Positions 21,019 to 32,882 of a stretch of DNA of 64,000 bases are shown here, one piece after another (position 1 is the stretch's first letter; every line of letters begins with the position of its first letter). The translations under genes were made by a program, and so were the position numbers. Below the pieces are notes generated by a model that saw only the letters and a list, made by a program, of their open reading frames with translations, did no database searches and was not told the origin of the DNA. The DNA comes from Candidatus Pantoea persica (GTDB taxonomy: Bacteria; Pseudomonadota; Gammaproteobacteria; Enterobacterales; Enterobacteriaceae): assembly GCF_013753875.1 (NCBI RefSeq), contig NZ_SMDS01000018.1, positions 248,001-312,000 on the forward strand, read 5' to 3'.

Positions 21019-21759
21019 TCAGAACAGCGACACGCGGAAGCCCGGATTCAGGAAGGATTCACGCGGCGCATAATCCAGCGGTTTCCCCGTCCAGTCATTC
21101 ACATGGGCGCCGGCCGCGATGGCGACCGCGTGTCCCGCGCCGGTGTCCCAGATATTGGTCGGCCCGAAGCGCGGATAGAGCTGCGCTTTGCCCTCCGCCA
21201 CCAGACAGAATTTCAGCGACGAGCCCGTCGCGACGGTCTGATGCTCGCCGATCTGCTGAAGATACTCTTTGAGTTCGTCATCGGCGTGCGAGCGGCTCAC
21301 CACCACCAGCGGCGGCCGCGCATCCTGCGCATGGATCTGGATTTTATGGCCGCCCTCTTCTTTCCAGGCTTTGCCGTCGGCAGCGCAATAGAGTACGTCG
21401 AGCGCAGGCGCGTAGACCACGCCAAGCACCGGTATCCCCTTGTCGATCAGAGCGATATTGACGGTGAACTCGCCGTTGCGCTTGATGAACTCTTTGGTGC
21501 CGTCGAGCGGGTCGACCAGCCAGTAGCGCTGCCACTGCTGCCGCTCGCTCCAGTCGGGCGAATCCTCTTCCGACAACACCGGCACTTCCGGCGTCAGCTG
21601 CTTTAACCCCTGCAGGATAATATCGTGCGCGGCGATATCCGCGGCGGTCACCGGTGAGTCGTCCGATTTACGCGACATGTCAATCGGCGCTTCCTTCTCA
21701 TAAATCAGCATGATGGTGTTGCCCGCTTCACGCACCAGCTGGCAAATTTGCTCTAACAT
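21019..21759 (-). CDS. cysQ: CysQ, 3'(2'),5'-bisphosphate nucleotidase
   Basis: CysQ removes adenosine 3',5'-bisphosphate (PAP) made during sulfate assimilation. The 246-residue product equals the E. coli length and shows the inositol-monophosphatase-family motifs EED (residues about 60-63), [13 protein letters not shown] (about 82-94) and [14 protein letters not shown] near 202. It is intact and divergent from the cpdB remnant, as in E. coli. Confidence 0.95.
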   Translation of the reverse strand: MLEQICQLVREAGNTIMLIYEKEAPIDMSRKSDDSPVTAADIAAHDIILQGLKQLTPEVPVLSEEDSPDWSERQQWQRYWLVDPLDGTKEFIKRNGEFTVNIALIDKGIPVLGVVYAPALDVLYCAADGKAWKEEGGHKIQIHAQDARPPLVVVSRSHADDELKEYLQQIGEHQTVATGSSLKFCLVAEGKAQLYPRFGPTNIWDTGAGHAVAIAAGAHVNDWTGKPLDYAPRESFLNPGFRVSLF

Positions 21760-22026
21760 ATTTCACCTCCTGATAGGTGGCAGCCGCAAGATTCAGCCGT
21801 GCGCCACCCAATCAAATTTTAGCAGCTGCGGCGCTGACCGCCCAGCTCTGCGCTACATCAACCTACAATAAAAATATCAATACCATAGATTGCTCTTTGT
21901 CGCTATGCCGTCTTGTTCTCCACCATGCTGAGCGGCAAAATGTTAAACCCATCACGCATTCCTCTGACCATTCATCTCACTTTTACATTACTTTGAGAGA
22001 CTTATTGTTTTGCAGCAGGAGCACGC

Positions 22027-23940
22027 ATGTTTAAGTCAGCCGTCACCCTTCTGGCACTCAGTCTTTCCGCCGCCTTGCACGCCGCCACCGTCGATCTGCG
22101 GCTGCTGGAAACCACTGAGCTGAACAGCAGCATGATGGATTTTGACTACTACAAATGACGCGCCGACGGAAAAATTTGGCCTGGTGCGCACCGCGTCGCT
22201 GACCTATGCCGCACGCCAAGAGGCAAAAAAACAGTGTGCTGGTGGATAACAGCGACATCATTCAGGGCAGTCCGCTTGGCGACTATGTCGCGGCGAAAGG
22301 GCTGCAGCAGGGCGAGATCCATCCCGTCTATAAGGCGCTCGATACCCTCAACTACAGCGTTGGCAACCTCGGCAACCATGAGTTCAACTACGGCCTGCCC
22401 TATTTGCGCAAGGCGCTGGCGGAGGCGCGCTTTCCCTACGTGAACGCCAATATCATCGACGTCAGCACCGGCCAGCCGATGTTCATCCTCTTTCTGATTA
22501 AGCCCATCGAGGTGGTGGATTGCGACGGCAAGCCGCAGATGCTGAAGATCGGCTTTATCGGCTTTGCGCCGCCGCAAATTATGGTGTGGGACAAGGCGAA
22601 CCTGCAGGGCAAGGTGCGCGTCGAGGATATCACCGCCACCGCGCGCCGCTATGTGCCGCAGATACGCGCGCAGGGCGCCGACCTGATCGTCGCCATTCCC
22701 CATTCCGGTCTGAGCAGCGCGCCTTACCAGGCGATGGCGGAGAATTCGGTTTACTATCTGAGTCAGGTGCCGGGCATCGACGCCATTCTTTTCGGCCATG
22801 CGCACGCGGTGTTTCCCGGCAAGGATTTCGCCGGTATCAAAGGCGCGGATATCGAGAAAGGCACGCTGAACGGCGTGGCAGCAATGATGCCCGGCATGTG
22901 GGGCGATCATCTCGGCGTGGTGGATCTGGTGCTGACTCATGAAGGGGGCCGCTGGCAGGTGAGCGACCGCCAGGCGGAAGCGCGGCCCATTTACGATGCG
23001 GCGCAGAAAAAATCGCTGGCGGTGGAGGATGCGGCGCTGGTGAAGGTGCTGGCGGAGGATCACCGCGCCACGCGCGAATTTGTGGCGCAGCCGATCGGCA
23101 AATCAGCGGACGTGATGTACAGCTACCTCTCGCTGGTGCAGATCGTCAATAACGTGCAGCGCGACTACGTTGAGCGCTTTATTCAGGGCGATACCGATCT
23201 AGGCGGCCTGCCGGTGCTCTCCGCCGCGTCCCTCAAGGCGGGCAGGCGCAAGAACGATCCCGTCAGCTATACCGAGGTGGAAAAATGGCAGCTGACCTTC
23301 CGCAACGCCTCTGACCTCTATATCTACCCGAATACGCTGGTGGAGATGAAAGTCAGCGGCGCGCAGGTGAAAGAGTGGCTGGAGTGTTCCACCGGACAGT
23401 TTAACCAGATCGACCCCCATAGCCGCGCGCCGCAGTCGCTGATCAACTGGGATTTTTGCACCTATAACTTCGACGTGATTGACGGCGTGAACTACCAGAT
23501 CGATATCACCCAGCCCGCGCGCTACGATGGCGAGTGTCAGCTTATCCACCCCAACGCCTTGCGCATCAGGAACCTGACCTAGCAGGGCAAGCCGGTCGAC
23601 GCTACCTTCCTCCACCAATAACTACCGCGCCTACGGCGGCAAATTCGCCGGCACCGGCGATAAGTTTATCGCCTTCGCCTCGCCGGATGAAAACCGCGCC
23701 ATCGTCGCCGCCTATATCGGTGCGGAAACGAAAAAGCACGGCGAGGTGCGGCCGCAGGCGGACAATAACTGGCGGCTGGCGCCGATCGCTGCCGACGCGC
23801 CGCTGGATATCCGCTTCGAGACCGCGCCAGGCGAGAAGGCGGACGCCTTTATCCGCAGCCATACGCAGTACCCAATGCAGCCTGCGGGCAGCGATACCAT
23901 TGGCTTCGCCATCTGGAAAATGGATTTACGGCAGAAATAG
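22027..23940 (+). pseudogene. cpdB: cpdB remnant (2',3'-cyclic-nucleotide phosphodiesterase/3'-nucleotidase)
   Basis: CpdB is a periplasmic bifunctional phosphodiesterase of about 647 residues. The signal peptide and first 43 residues read from 22027. One extra T at about 22156 shifts the frame; one extra A in an A7 run at about 22228 shifts it back into the main frame ([15 protein letters not shown]). TAG at 23580-23582 follows RIRNLT in CCTAG context. A further change near 23610 precedes [16 protein letters not shown] and the C-terminus. In addition the metal-site motif TTDLHSN reads TTELNSS, and in-frame losses occur near 23145 and 23230. It is dead by several independent lesions. Confidence 0.93.
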
Positions 23941-23945
23941 CGGCG

Positions 23946-23971
23946 TAAAAAAGCCAGCCCGCGGGCTGGCT
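23946..23971 (-). terminator. Rho-independent terminator after fklB
   Basis: GCCAGCCC-GCG-GGCTGGC has six A on its plus-strand left, giving a T run on the minus strand after fklB. cpdB may share it. Confidence 0.8.
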
Positions 23972-23990
23972 CGATCGCAAGCGGCTGGGA

Positions 23991-24611
23991 TTACAGGATC
24001 TCCAGCAGCTCCACTTCGAAAATCAGGGTGCTGAACGGCGGAATGGATGCGCCCGCGCCACGCTCGCCGTAGGCGAGATTGTGCGGAATGGTCAGCTCCC
24101 ACTTCGAGCCTACCGGCATCAGGGTCAGCGCTTCAATCCAGCCGGCAATCACGCCGGTCACCGGGAATTCCGCTGGTTCGCCGCGCGCGACCGAGCTATC
24201 GAAAACGGTGCCGTCAATCAGCTTGCCGGTGTAGTGGACGCGCACGCGATCCTGACGCGACGGGATCGGGCCGTCGCCCTGTTTGATCACGCTGAACTGC
24301 AGACCGGATTCGGTGCTGCTCACGCCTTCTCGCTGCGCTTTCTCCGCCAAGTAGGTCTGCCCTTCGGTAGCCATCGCCTGCACGCGCTCGCGGCGCACGC
24401 CTTCGGTGCGCTCATGCACTTCACACAGCGCACGATGCACAACGTCAACCGGCACTGCTGACGAGTTCCCTTCCAGCACATCGCGCAGGCCCGCGAGCAG
24501 CGCTTCTTGCTGAAGTCCCTGCAGACCGGACTCCTGCAGCTGCTGGCCAACCTGTAAACCGATTCCGTAACTTGCTTGTAATTCGACGCTGTCGAATGAA
24601 GGGGTCGTCAT
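23991..24611 (-). CDS. fklB: FklB (FKBP22), peptidyl-prolyl cis-trans isomerase
   Basis: FklB is a dimeric cytoplasmic FKBP-type prolyl isomerase. The 206-residue product from the ATG at 24611 ([19 protein letters not shown]) has the E. coli length. Residues 1-80 form the dimerisation domain; residues 110-206 form the FKBP domain with [18 protein letters not shown] and [20 protein letters not shown]. The ATG 39 bases upstream would add residues not found in the family and is rejected. It is divergent from oapA. Confidence 0.95.
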   Translation of the reverse strand: MTTPSFDSVELQASYGIGLQVGQQLQESGLQGLQQEALLAGLRDVLEGNSSAVPVDVVHRALCEVHERTEGVRRERVQAMATEGQTYLAEKAQREGVSSTESGLQFSVIKQGDGPIPSRQDRVRVHYTGKLIDGTVFDSSVARGEPAEFPVTGVIAGWIEALTLMPVGSKWELTIPHNLAYGERGAGASIPPFSTLIFEVELLEIL

Positions 24612-24827
24612 CTTGATACCTGTATCTTTCGCTAATTGAATCGGCAGCATAACAGCACGCGCCGCTGGCGTAAAATCCCGCGCGGCAGAGATGACTTTTC
24701 CCTGTGAAACAGAAACAATACGCAGGTCATATTTCGTCAGGCTGGCGGGCGCTTCGCGTCTGCATTGCCCATACTATAATAATGGAGAAGGTTAGCTTTT
24801 GCCGTGGCACTGAAAAAGAGAAGATAC

Positions 24828-24932
24828 ATGGGTCAAATCGCCCCACGACGCCGCAAAACGGGCGCACCGCACACGCTGCTCCAACGACTCGGCTGGGTGG
24901 CCCGCCAAAGGGCCGCACGCCGCTGGCAATGA
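24828..24932 (+). CDS. Arg-rich 34-residue small ORF directly upstream of oapA
   Basis: The ORF encodes 34 residues opening MGQIAPRRRKTGAPHTLLQR and ending AARRWQ, with ten arginines. AGAGAAG lies before its ATG. Its TGA overlaps the oapA ribosome site (TGAGGAG) and the oapA ATG follows 13 bases later, an arrangement suited to coupled translation. It may be a leader peptide. Alternatively it may be the original N-terminus of OapA, since some relatives open with a similar Arg-rich segment, later separated by an indel. No homology search was possible. Confidence 0.5.
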   Translation: MGQIAPRRRKTGAPHTLLQRLGWVARQRAARRWQ

Positions 24933-24945
24933 GGAGAATTCATCA

Positions 24946-25473
24946 ATGGCTTCAGACGCACCCTCCCGCCTCCCGGCCTGGCTGTTCAGACTCTGGCACG
25001 CGACCGATACTGTCCGCTGGATGGGCCCGCTGCCGCCGGCTCACCGCCGCGGCATCGTTATCGCTCTGCTGGTGATGCTGCTGGCGTTCCTCTGGCCGTC
25101 AGGCTCGTCGCACTACCCCGTTGAGCGTCAGCAGACGCCGGGCGGCGAAAAAGAGGTGCCGATGCAGGCGGAAATTTATGATAACGGCACGCCGCCGAAG
25201 GCGGATTCACAGGGCGAGTGGCGCAGCTATACCATCGCCTCTGGCCAGACGCTGGCGCAGCTGTTTCGCGATAATAATCTGCCGGTGGGCGATGTATTCG
25301 CTATGGCGCGCGTAGAGGGCAGCGATCAGCCGCTCAGCACACTGCAGAGCGGTCAGCAGGTCAAGATTCGCCTGAATGTGCAGGGCGTGGTCAATGGGCT
25401 GACCGTGGACAGCGCCAACGGCCCGGTGCTTTTCACCCGGCAGCCGGACGGCTCTTTTATTCGCGCGCAGTAG
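24946..25473 (+). CDS. ytfB: OapA/YtfB-like cell-envelope protein with LysM-like domain
   Basis: YtfB (OapA family) is an inner-membrane protein that binds glycan and localises at the septum. The 175-residue product has the family motif MGPLPPAHRRG (residues 26-36), one membrane helix (residues 36-53), a shorter than usual linker (E. coli is 212 residues), and the OapA domain from WRSYTIASGQTLAQLF to the C-terminus VLFTRQPDGSFIRAQ. The ATG at 24946 gives the best alignment with E. coli. The stop is a natural TAG. A small upstream ORF appears coupled to it. Confidence 0.87.
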   Translation: MASDAPSRLPAWLFRLWHATDTVRWMGPLPPAHRRGIVIALLVMLLAFLWPSGSSHYPVERQQTPGGEKEVPMQAEIYDNGTPPKADSQGEWRSYTIASGQTLAQLFRDNNLPVGDVFAMARVEGSDQPLSTLQSGQQVKIRLNVQGVVNGLTVDSANGPVLFTRQPDGSFIRAQ

Positions 25474-25525
25474 CGCAAGTCGTCGGGCGCGCCGGTAAGC
25501 GGCAGCTTCCGCAGCGACAAAAACG

Positions 25526-25552
25526 AAAAAGCCGGCCTTTTGCCGGCTTTTT
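25526..25552. terminator. Bidirectional terminator between oapA and rplI
   Basis: AAAAAGCCGGC and GCCGGCTTTTT enclose CTTTT. It serves both convergent units. Confidence 0.88.
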
Positions 25553-25569
25553 CGCATTACCGAGTAAAA

Positions 25570-26031
<462 letters not shown>

Positions 26032-26058
26032 TTAAAGTCGTTAATGGACCGTTGCCGA

Positions 26059-26608
<550 letters not shown>

Positions 26609-26614
26609 GAATGA

Positions 26615-27084
<470 letters not shown>

Positions 27085-27251
27085 GGTCGTGAAACATTAG
27101 CTGAATGTAACGCGCCTCTGAATGCAGCTGAAAAATCGATGCGTAATCATACTGGCGCCGTGCCCTAAACTCAAGCGCACGTTTCATTAAATCACCTTTC
27201 AGGCGCCTTTCTGTGCTAAACAGGAAATTCAACGGGTTGCACATCATTTCA

Positions 27252-27964
27252 TCAGTTTTTCAGGGGGCGCTGAAAAAAGGCCACCAGCGCGCGCAGCGCG
27301 AAAGGGGTGATTTTGTGGCCGATGCCGCGCTCTGAGAAGAAGGTAATCTTCTCCGCCTGTCCCCCAGTCCGCAACACGGCGACCAGCCGCGCTGTTTCGT
27401 CGAAGGGCACCACCTCATCCGCTTCGCCGTGCCACAGCAGCAGCGGCCGGTTCGCCAGCTTATCGCCGGGATCGTAATCCGCCAGCAGCGCCGTCAGGCG
27501 ATCGAACTGCGCACGATCTTCTGGCGAGCTGACGCGCAGCGGTGGAAACAGCGTCTGGCTGAGCGACCTGAAGTAGCCCGATCCCATCAGACAGGCGACG
27601 CTGGCAATCTATGGGTAGCGCGCCATCGCCCCGAGCGCCGTCATGCCGCCCAGCAAGGCGCCCGCCACGGCGAAGCGTCCCGCCTCAATCAGATTCTCCG
27701 CGCGCAGCGCCGCTTCCAGCTACGGCAGTTCGTCAATATTACGCTGCAAAATCTGCCAGAAGCGGGTAGGGCGCAGCGCGTCATCGCCGCTGTCGCGCGC
27801 ACCGTGCTATCCGCATCCGGCATCACGGCGCGAAATCCCGCCTGCGCCAGCGCGACGGCCAAGTACGCGTAGACCTCCTTCGACGAGGCGAAGCCGTGAT
27901 AAAGCAGCACAGTGGGCAGCGGCGCTGCACGCCGTCCCGCAGGCGCGGCGTACAGCACCTCCAC
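27252..27964 (-). pseudogene. yjfP: yjfP remnant (alpha/beta-hydrolase carboxylesterase)
   Basis: YjfP is a cytoplasmic carboxylesterase of about 249 residues. The N-terminal piece (LPTVLLYHGFASSKEVYAYLAVALAQAG) and the C-terminal piece (RPLLLWHGEADEVVPFDE) are recognisable. Between them are a frame change near 27815 and two TAG codons (27720-27722 and 27609-27611). The nucleophile motif GASMG reads GALLG, so the catalytic serine is leucine, consistent with TCG to TTG. The start is unclear; sequence upstream of about 27964 no longer matches. In E. coli ula genes lie next to yjfP; none are here. Confidence 0.88.
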
Positions 27965-28112
27965 CCGCTGTGGATGTTGATGGCGCTGAGTCTATGTGCC
28001 GCAGAGAAGATCTGCGAACCACTTCACAAACCTACTCCCTATTTTAAGGGTTAAACCTTTGGTTGTCGATGCCCTTAATCGTATATCCCCTAAACCGACC
28101 TAAAGGTATCTC

Positions 28113-30040
28113 ATGAAACGTCCCTCTCTCAGCTAACTGAGCCTTGGCGTCAAGCTGTCTGTACTGACGTCTCTCAGCGTCGCGCTGCTGCTGTTTGTCC
28201 TGACGCTGACGCAAGGCCATGCTGCCACCCGTCAGCTGGAAAGCTTGGCCATGGATGATATGCACAACCAGGTGGAGGGCATCAGCGAAATGGCGACAAT
28301 GTTCAACGCCACCCTGACCGAAGAGGTCAGCAACTATACCCGGCTGTTCGCCAGCTTTCTGCCGCAGCGCTTCAGCAGCGACGACAGCGCGCGTATCCAG
28401 GTAGGGGAATTCTCTACCCCGACGCTGCGCGCCGGTCTGAAAACCCTGAACCTCGATCAGGTGGCGGTCGATGACTTTTTACAGCGCACCGCCGCCGTCT
28501 CAACCATTTTCGTACGCGACGGTGAGGGCTACTACCGTATCTCCACCTCGCTGAAAAAAGAAGGATGGCAGCCGCGCCATCGGCACCCGTCTCGACCGCA
28601 ACAGCGCGGCGTGGAAAAGCGTCAACCGCGGCAAAGCCTATCGCAGGCTGGCGACGCTGTTCGGCCATCGCTATATCACCCAATATCAGCCGGTCAAAGA
28701 TGACGGCGGCACGGTGATCGGCATCCTGTTCGTCGGCGTGCAGATCGACAAACAGTATGCGCTGATACGCGAAAAAATGCTGGCGTGCAAACTCGGCGAC
28801 AGCGGCCGCTTCTTTGTGCTGAACGGCGCGCCGGTCGCGGCGCAGGGCAAGTACCTGTGCGATAAAGCGCGTGAAGGTCAGCTACCGTGCTGGGAGGCGA
28901 GCGTGCAGCAGGCGCTGCTGAACCAGCCACAGGGCATTCTGCAGACGGAGATTAACGGCGAGAGCAAACTGATCGCCTAGCAGCAACTGCCCGGCTGGGA
29001 GTAGGTTGTGGCGGGCGAAGTGAGCCGCGACAGCTTGCTGGCGTCGATTAACCACAGCCGCAACCTTTTCATGCTGACGGGCCTGGCGCTGATGCTGCTT
29101 TTCGCGGCCGGCTTTGTGATCTACAGCCGCCGCGTGATTACCCGCCCGCTGCAGCAGGTGATCCACCTTGCCGAGCAGTATGCGGCGGGCAACCTGCGTG
29201 TGCAGCTTGAGACCCGACGCCGCGATGAAGTCGCCTAGCTTATCGGCGCGATCAACGGCCATCGGCGACGGGCTGGAGAAAATTGTCAGCCAGGTGCGCG
29301 CTGCCGCTCAGGAGATCAGCGACGGCACCAATACCATCGCCGCCAGCAGCCTGAATATCAGCGAGCAGATCGGCCGTCAGGCGAGCAGCGTGGAAGAGAC
29401 CTCGGCAAGCATGGAGCAGTTCGGCGCCACGGTAGAGCACACCGCCGACAACCTGCGCCAGGCGATGACGCTGGTGGCAGAAGCGAGCAAACTGGTGGGC
29501 CACGGCAACTAGACGGTGAGCCGTTCGGTCAATACCATATCGGCGATTCAGGTCTCTTCGCAGAGCATCGCCGGTATCACCCACGTCATCGAATCCATCG
29601 CCTTCCAGACCAATATCCTGGCGCTGAACGCGGCGGTGGAAGCGGCGCTCGTGGGCGAACACGGGCGCGGCTTCGCCGTGGCGGCGGCGGAAGTGCGCGC
29701 GCTAGCGCAGCGCACAGGCAACGAAAGAGATCGACGGCCTCATTGCCACCTCGATTCAGAATATCTCGGAGGGCCACCAGCTATCGCAGCAGACGCATGA
29801 CGCCATGAGCCATATCGTGTCGCATATCGAGCAGGTGCAGCGCTTATGGGCGAAATCAACGTGGCGGCGCAGCAGCAGGCAGCGGGCATCGGTCAGGTCA
29901 ACCTGGCGATGAACCAGATCAGCCAGGCGACCCATGAAAACAGCGAGCTGATGGAGCAGGCTGACGCCTCGGCGCAAAACCTGAGTCATAAAGGCCATCA
30001 TCTGACGCAGTTAGTCAGCGTCTTTCACCTGAAATCCTGA
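28113..30040 (+). pseudogene. Methyl-accepting chemotaxis protein remnant (Cache-type sensor)
   Basis: A chemoreceptor of about 640 residues is recognisable: TM1 near residues 15-35, a double Cache-like sensor (TIFVRDGEGYYRISTSLKK, GDGS-type segment, VIGILFVGVQID), TM2 near 29080-29120, HAMP with RRVITRPLQQVI, and a signalling domain with [20 protein letters not shown]. It has TAA at 28134-28136 and TAG at 28978, 29002, 29236 and 29510 (first base of each), plus frame changes near 28563, 29262, 29720 and 29845. The 28978 and 29002 TAGs replace tryptophans expected in the motif AWQ.LPGWEW. Confidence 0.9.
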
Positions 30041-30096
30041 CCCGGTTTCAGGATGGTGGCTTACACTTAATCCACCGTCCTTCCGGAGAAAGTGTG

Positions 30097-30447
30097 ATGC
30101 GTTACGCTTACTTACTGACGGCAGCGCTACTGTTGAACGGCTGCGCCGCGCTAAAAACCACCCCACAACCGCAACTGCCGCCGGCGCCGACCGAGCAGGC
30201 TCAGGAGATCACCCGCGCGCAGAGCGCCGGACTGCCGCGCCTCGGCAGCATCAGTACCCAGGTGCGCGGCTCGCCGGACGACGCGGAGCTCGCGCTGGCG
30301 GCGGAGGCCAATCAGCGCGGTGCCGTTTACTATCAGTTAATTATGGTGGATGAGACGATGACGCCAGGCTACTGGTACGCCACGGCAATCCTCTACGGCG
30401 CGTCACCCGCCAGCGGCCGGATGCCGCGCCCGTCGAGCCACTGCTGA
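30097..30447 (+). CDS. bsmA: BsmA-like (YjfO) small lipoprotein with an aberrant C-terminus
   Basis: BsmA (YjfO) is a biofilm and stress related lipoprotein of the DUF1471 type, 109 residues in E. coli. The product has a lipobox LLNGC, RIGSIST-like and VRGSPDDAELALAAEAN segments, and ends its homology at GYWYATAILYGA. It then continues for about 14 unrelated residues because the natural stop is absent and the sequence is antisense to aidB. A GTG three bases upstream is an alternative start. GGAGAA serves as ribosome site. The domain itself is complete, so it may still work. Confidence 0.75.
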   Translation: MRYAYLLTAALLLNGCAALKTTPQPQLPPAPTEQAQEITRAQSAGLPRLGSISTQVRGSPDDAELALAAEANQRGAVYYQLIMVDETMTPGYWYATAILYGASPASGRMPRPSSHC

Positions 30448-31988
30448 CACCAGGCGTCAGCCAACGGCGGCTCGGCATATTTCAGCAGCTGTGCGCCTGT
30501 GGCCAGCCGCGTCAGCTGCTGCGCAATTTCCCGCGCCTGGCTCTCCTGCGCCCGGTGCAACTGCAGCCGAAGCTGCCGCCAGCCGGCGTCGAAGCGGCGA
30601 TTGATCCCTTTTACCACCTCGCACTCCAGATCCAGCATCTCGAGCGCCTCCGGCTGCTTTTTCAGCACGCACAGCACGTCCAGGCACATCACATTGCCCG
30701 ATCCTTCCCAGATGCTGTTGACCGGCATATCGCGGTAGAGGTGCGGCAGTTCACTCTCTTCGCAGTAGCCGATGCCGCCCACCTCCATCGATTCGGCGGC
30801 GAAAGGCATGCCGGCCTTGCAGATGGCGTACTTCGCCGCCGGGGTAAAGAGCCGGGCGAAGGCGGCTTCCAGCGGCTGTGCCGGCTGCGACCAGGCTCGC
30901 GCCAGCCGCATCAGCAGCGCCGTTTGCCCCTCCAGCTGCAGCGCCAGCCGTGCCAGCACCTCGCGTATTAGCGGCTACTCCACCAGCGACTTGCCCATAA
31001 CCTGACGCTGGTGCGCATGGTAGAGCGCCACGGAGAAGGCGCGCCGCATCTGGCCGTGGCTGCCGAGGGCACAGTCGAAACGGGTCATGCCGCTCATCTT
31101 CAGGATCAGCCGCACGCCATCGCCCTCTTCCCCCAGCAGCTAGCCGGTGGCGTCCTGAAACTCCGCTTCGCTGCTGGCGTTGGCGCGGTTGCCCAGCTTC
31201 TCTTTCAGGCGCTCCAGGCGGATGGCGTTGCGCGTGCCGTCCGGCAGCAGGCGCGGCAGCAAAAAGCAGCTCAGCCCTTTTCCGCTCTGGGCGAGGATCA
31301 GATGCGCGTCGCTCTGCGGCACGGAGAAAAACCATTTATGGCCGGTGATGCGCCAGAGGGATCCGGGTGCACGCGCAGCCAGCGGCTCGGCGCGCGTGGT
31401 ATTGGCGGTGACGTCGCTGCCGCCCTGCTTTTCCGTCATGCCCATGCCGATCAGCAGCCCGCGCTTCTGCTCGCCTGGCAGCGCATGGTTGTCATAGCGG
31501 TCGCTGAGCAGCGGCTCGCGCCAGCCGGCAAAGTCGTCGGGCAGCCAGCGCTGCAGCAACGGAACGGCGGCGTGCGTCATGGTGACCGGACAGAGAGTGC
31601 CAGCCTCGACCTGTGCATGCAGAATAAAGCGCGCGGCGCGCGCCACCATCGCGCGATCGAGCACGTCGGGCTGCCAGCTGAGATTTTGCAGGCGGCTGGC
31701 GCAAACGCCCTGCATCAGCAGATGCCAGGCGGGATGAAAGCGCACCTCGTCGAGGCGCACGCCTCGCGCGTCGTAGCGCAGCAGCATTGGCGGCGAGGCG
31801 TTGGCGAGTCGTCCTAATTCCAGCGACTCGGCGCCGCCTAACTAGGCGCCGACGGACGCCAGCCAGTCGCGATCCTACTCGACGCCTTCGCGCGCCAGCG
31901 CTTCGCATAGCGACGTGTCGAACAGAAAGAGGTTGCTGTTGCTGAGGGGCTGCGGCTGACTAAAAACGGTATGGGGTTTCCAGGTCAT
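30393..31988 (-). pseudogene. aidB: aidB remnant (acyl-CoA-dehydrogenase-like alkylation response protein), four TAG codons
   Basis: AidB is a flavin-binding DNA-associated protein of the adaptive response, about 541 residues. The whole reading frame is kept in a single phase from ATG 31988, but it is interrupted by TAG at 31875-31877, 31842-31844, 31140-31142 and 30975-30977. By alignment with E. coli these replace W, Q, W and Q. The motif GMGMTEKQGGSDV and the C-terminal CEESELPHLYRDMPVNSIWEGSGN are well kept. The last roughly 20 residues are missing and the frame ends in antisense bsmA sequence. Confidence 0.93.
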
Positions 31989-32073
31989 AACCACTCCTCG
32001 CGTTGCCTGTCCCGATCAGTATGGGAGAGCGACGCACAATTATGCCCGGCACTAAGAGGATTTGCGGCGGCGA

Positions 32074-32808
32074 TCACGCCCCACGCTGGCGTACCGCTTC
32101 GAACAAACAGACACCGGTGGCGACCGAGACGTTAAGCGAGGAGACGCTGCCCGCCATCGGGATGCTGATCAGCTCGTCGCAGTGTTCGCGCGTCAGACGA
32201 CGCATGCCTTCGCCTTCCGCGCCCATCACCAGCGCCATCGGCCCGGTCATCTTGCTCTGGTAGAGCGTATGATCCGCTTCTCCCGCGGTGCCGACGACCC
32301 AGATGTTGTAATCCTGCAGCAGACGCAGGGTACGCGCCAGGTTGGTGACGCGGATCAGCGGCACGTTCTCCGCCGCGCCGCTGGCGACCTTTTTCGCCGT
32401 CGCGTTCAGCGAGGCGGAGCGATCTTTCGGCACGATCACCGCATGCACGCCCGCGGCGTCGGCGGTGCGCAGACAGGCGCCGAGGTTATGCGGATCGGTA
32501 ACGCCGTCCAGCACCAGCAGCAGCGGCTTTTCCAGACTTTGCAACAGATCCGGCAGATCGCCTTCCTGATACTGACGGCCCGGCTTGATGCCCGCCACGA
32601 TACCCTGATGCACGCCGCCTTCAACCTGACCATCCAGCCACTGGCGGTTCGCCAGCTGAATCACCACGCCCTGGGCTTCCAGCGCCGCCACCAATGGCTG
32701 CAGGCGACGATCGTCGCGGCCCCTGAGGATAAAGACTTCCTGGAAGCGCTGGGGACTGCGCTCCAGCAGCGCCTGCACGGCGTGGATACCAAAAATAATT
32801 TCGCTCAT
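32074..32808 (-). CDS. rlmB: RlmB, 23S rRNA 2'-O-methyltransferase (G2251)
   Basis: RlmB methylates G2251 of 23S rRNA in the P-loop. The 244-residue SpoU-family protein (E. coli 243) has an N-terminal substrate-binding domain and the knotted SPOUT domain with [31 protein letters not shown] and [17 protein letters not shown]. It lies 74 bases downstream of rnr as in the E. coli nsrR-rnr-rlmB operon. Confidence 0.95.
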   Translation of the reverse strand: MSEIIFGIHAVQALLERSPQRFQEVFILRGRDDRRLQPLVAALEAQGVVIQLANRQWLDGQVEGGVHQGIVAGIKPGRQYQEGDLPDLLQSLEKPLLLVLDGVTDPHNLGACLRTADAAGVHAVIVPKDRSASLNATAKKVASGAAENVPLIRVTNLARTLRLLQDYNIWVVGTAGEADHTLYQSKMTGPMALVMGAEGEGMRRLTREHCDELISIPMAGSVSSLNVSVATGVCLFEAVRQRGA

Positions 32809-32882
32809 CGATCTGCTCAGTTAAAGATTGTATGGACCTGCAGCGGACGCTTTCTGCGCTGCAGAAAGCGTCCGTCAACGCA

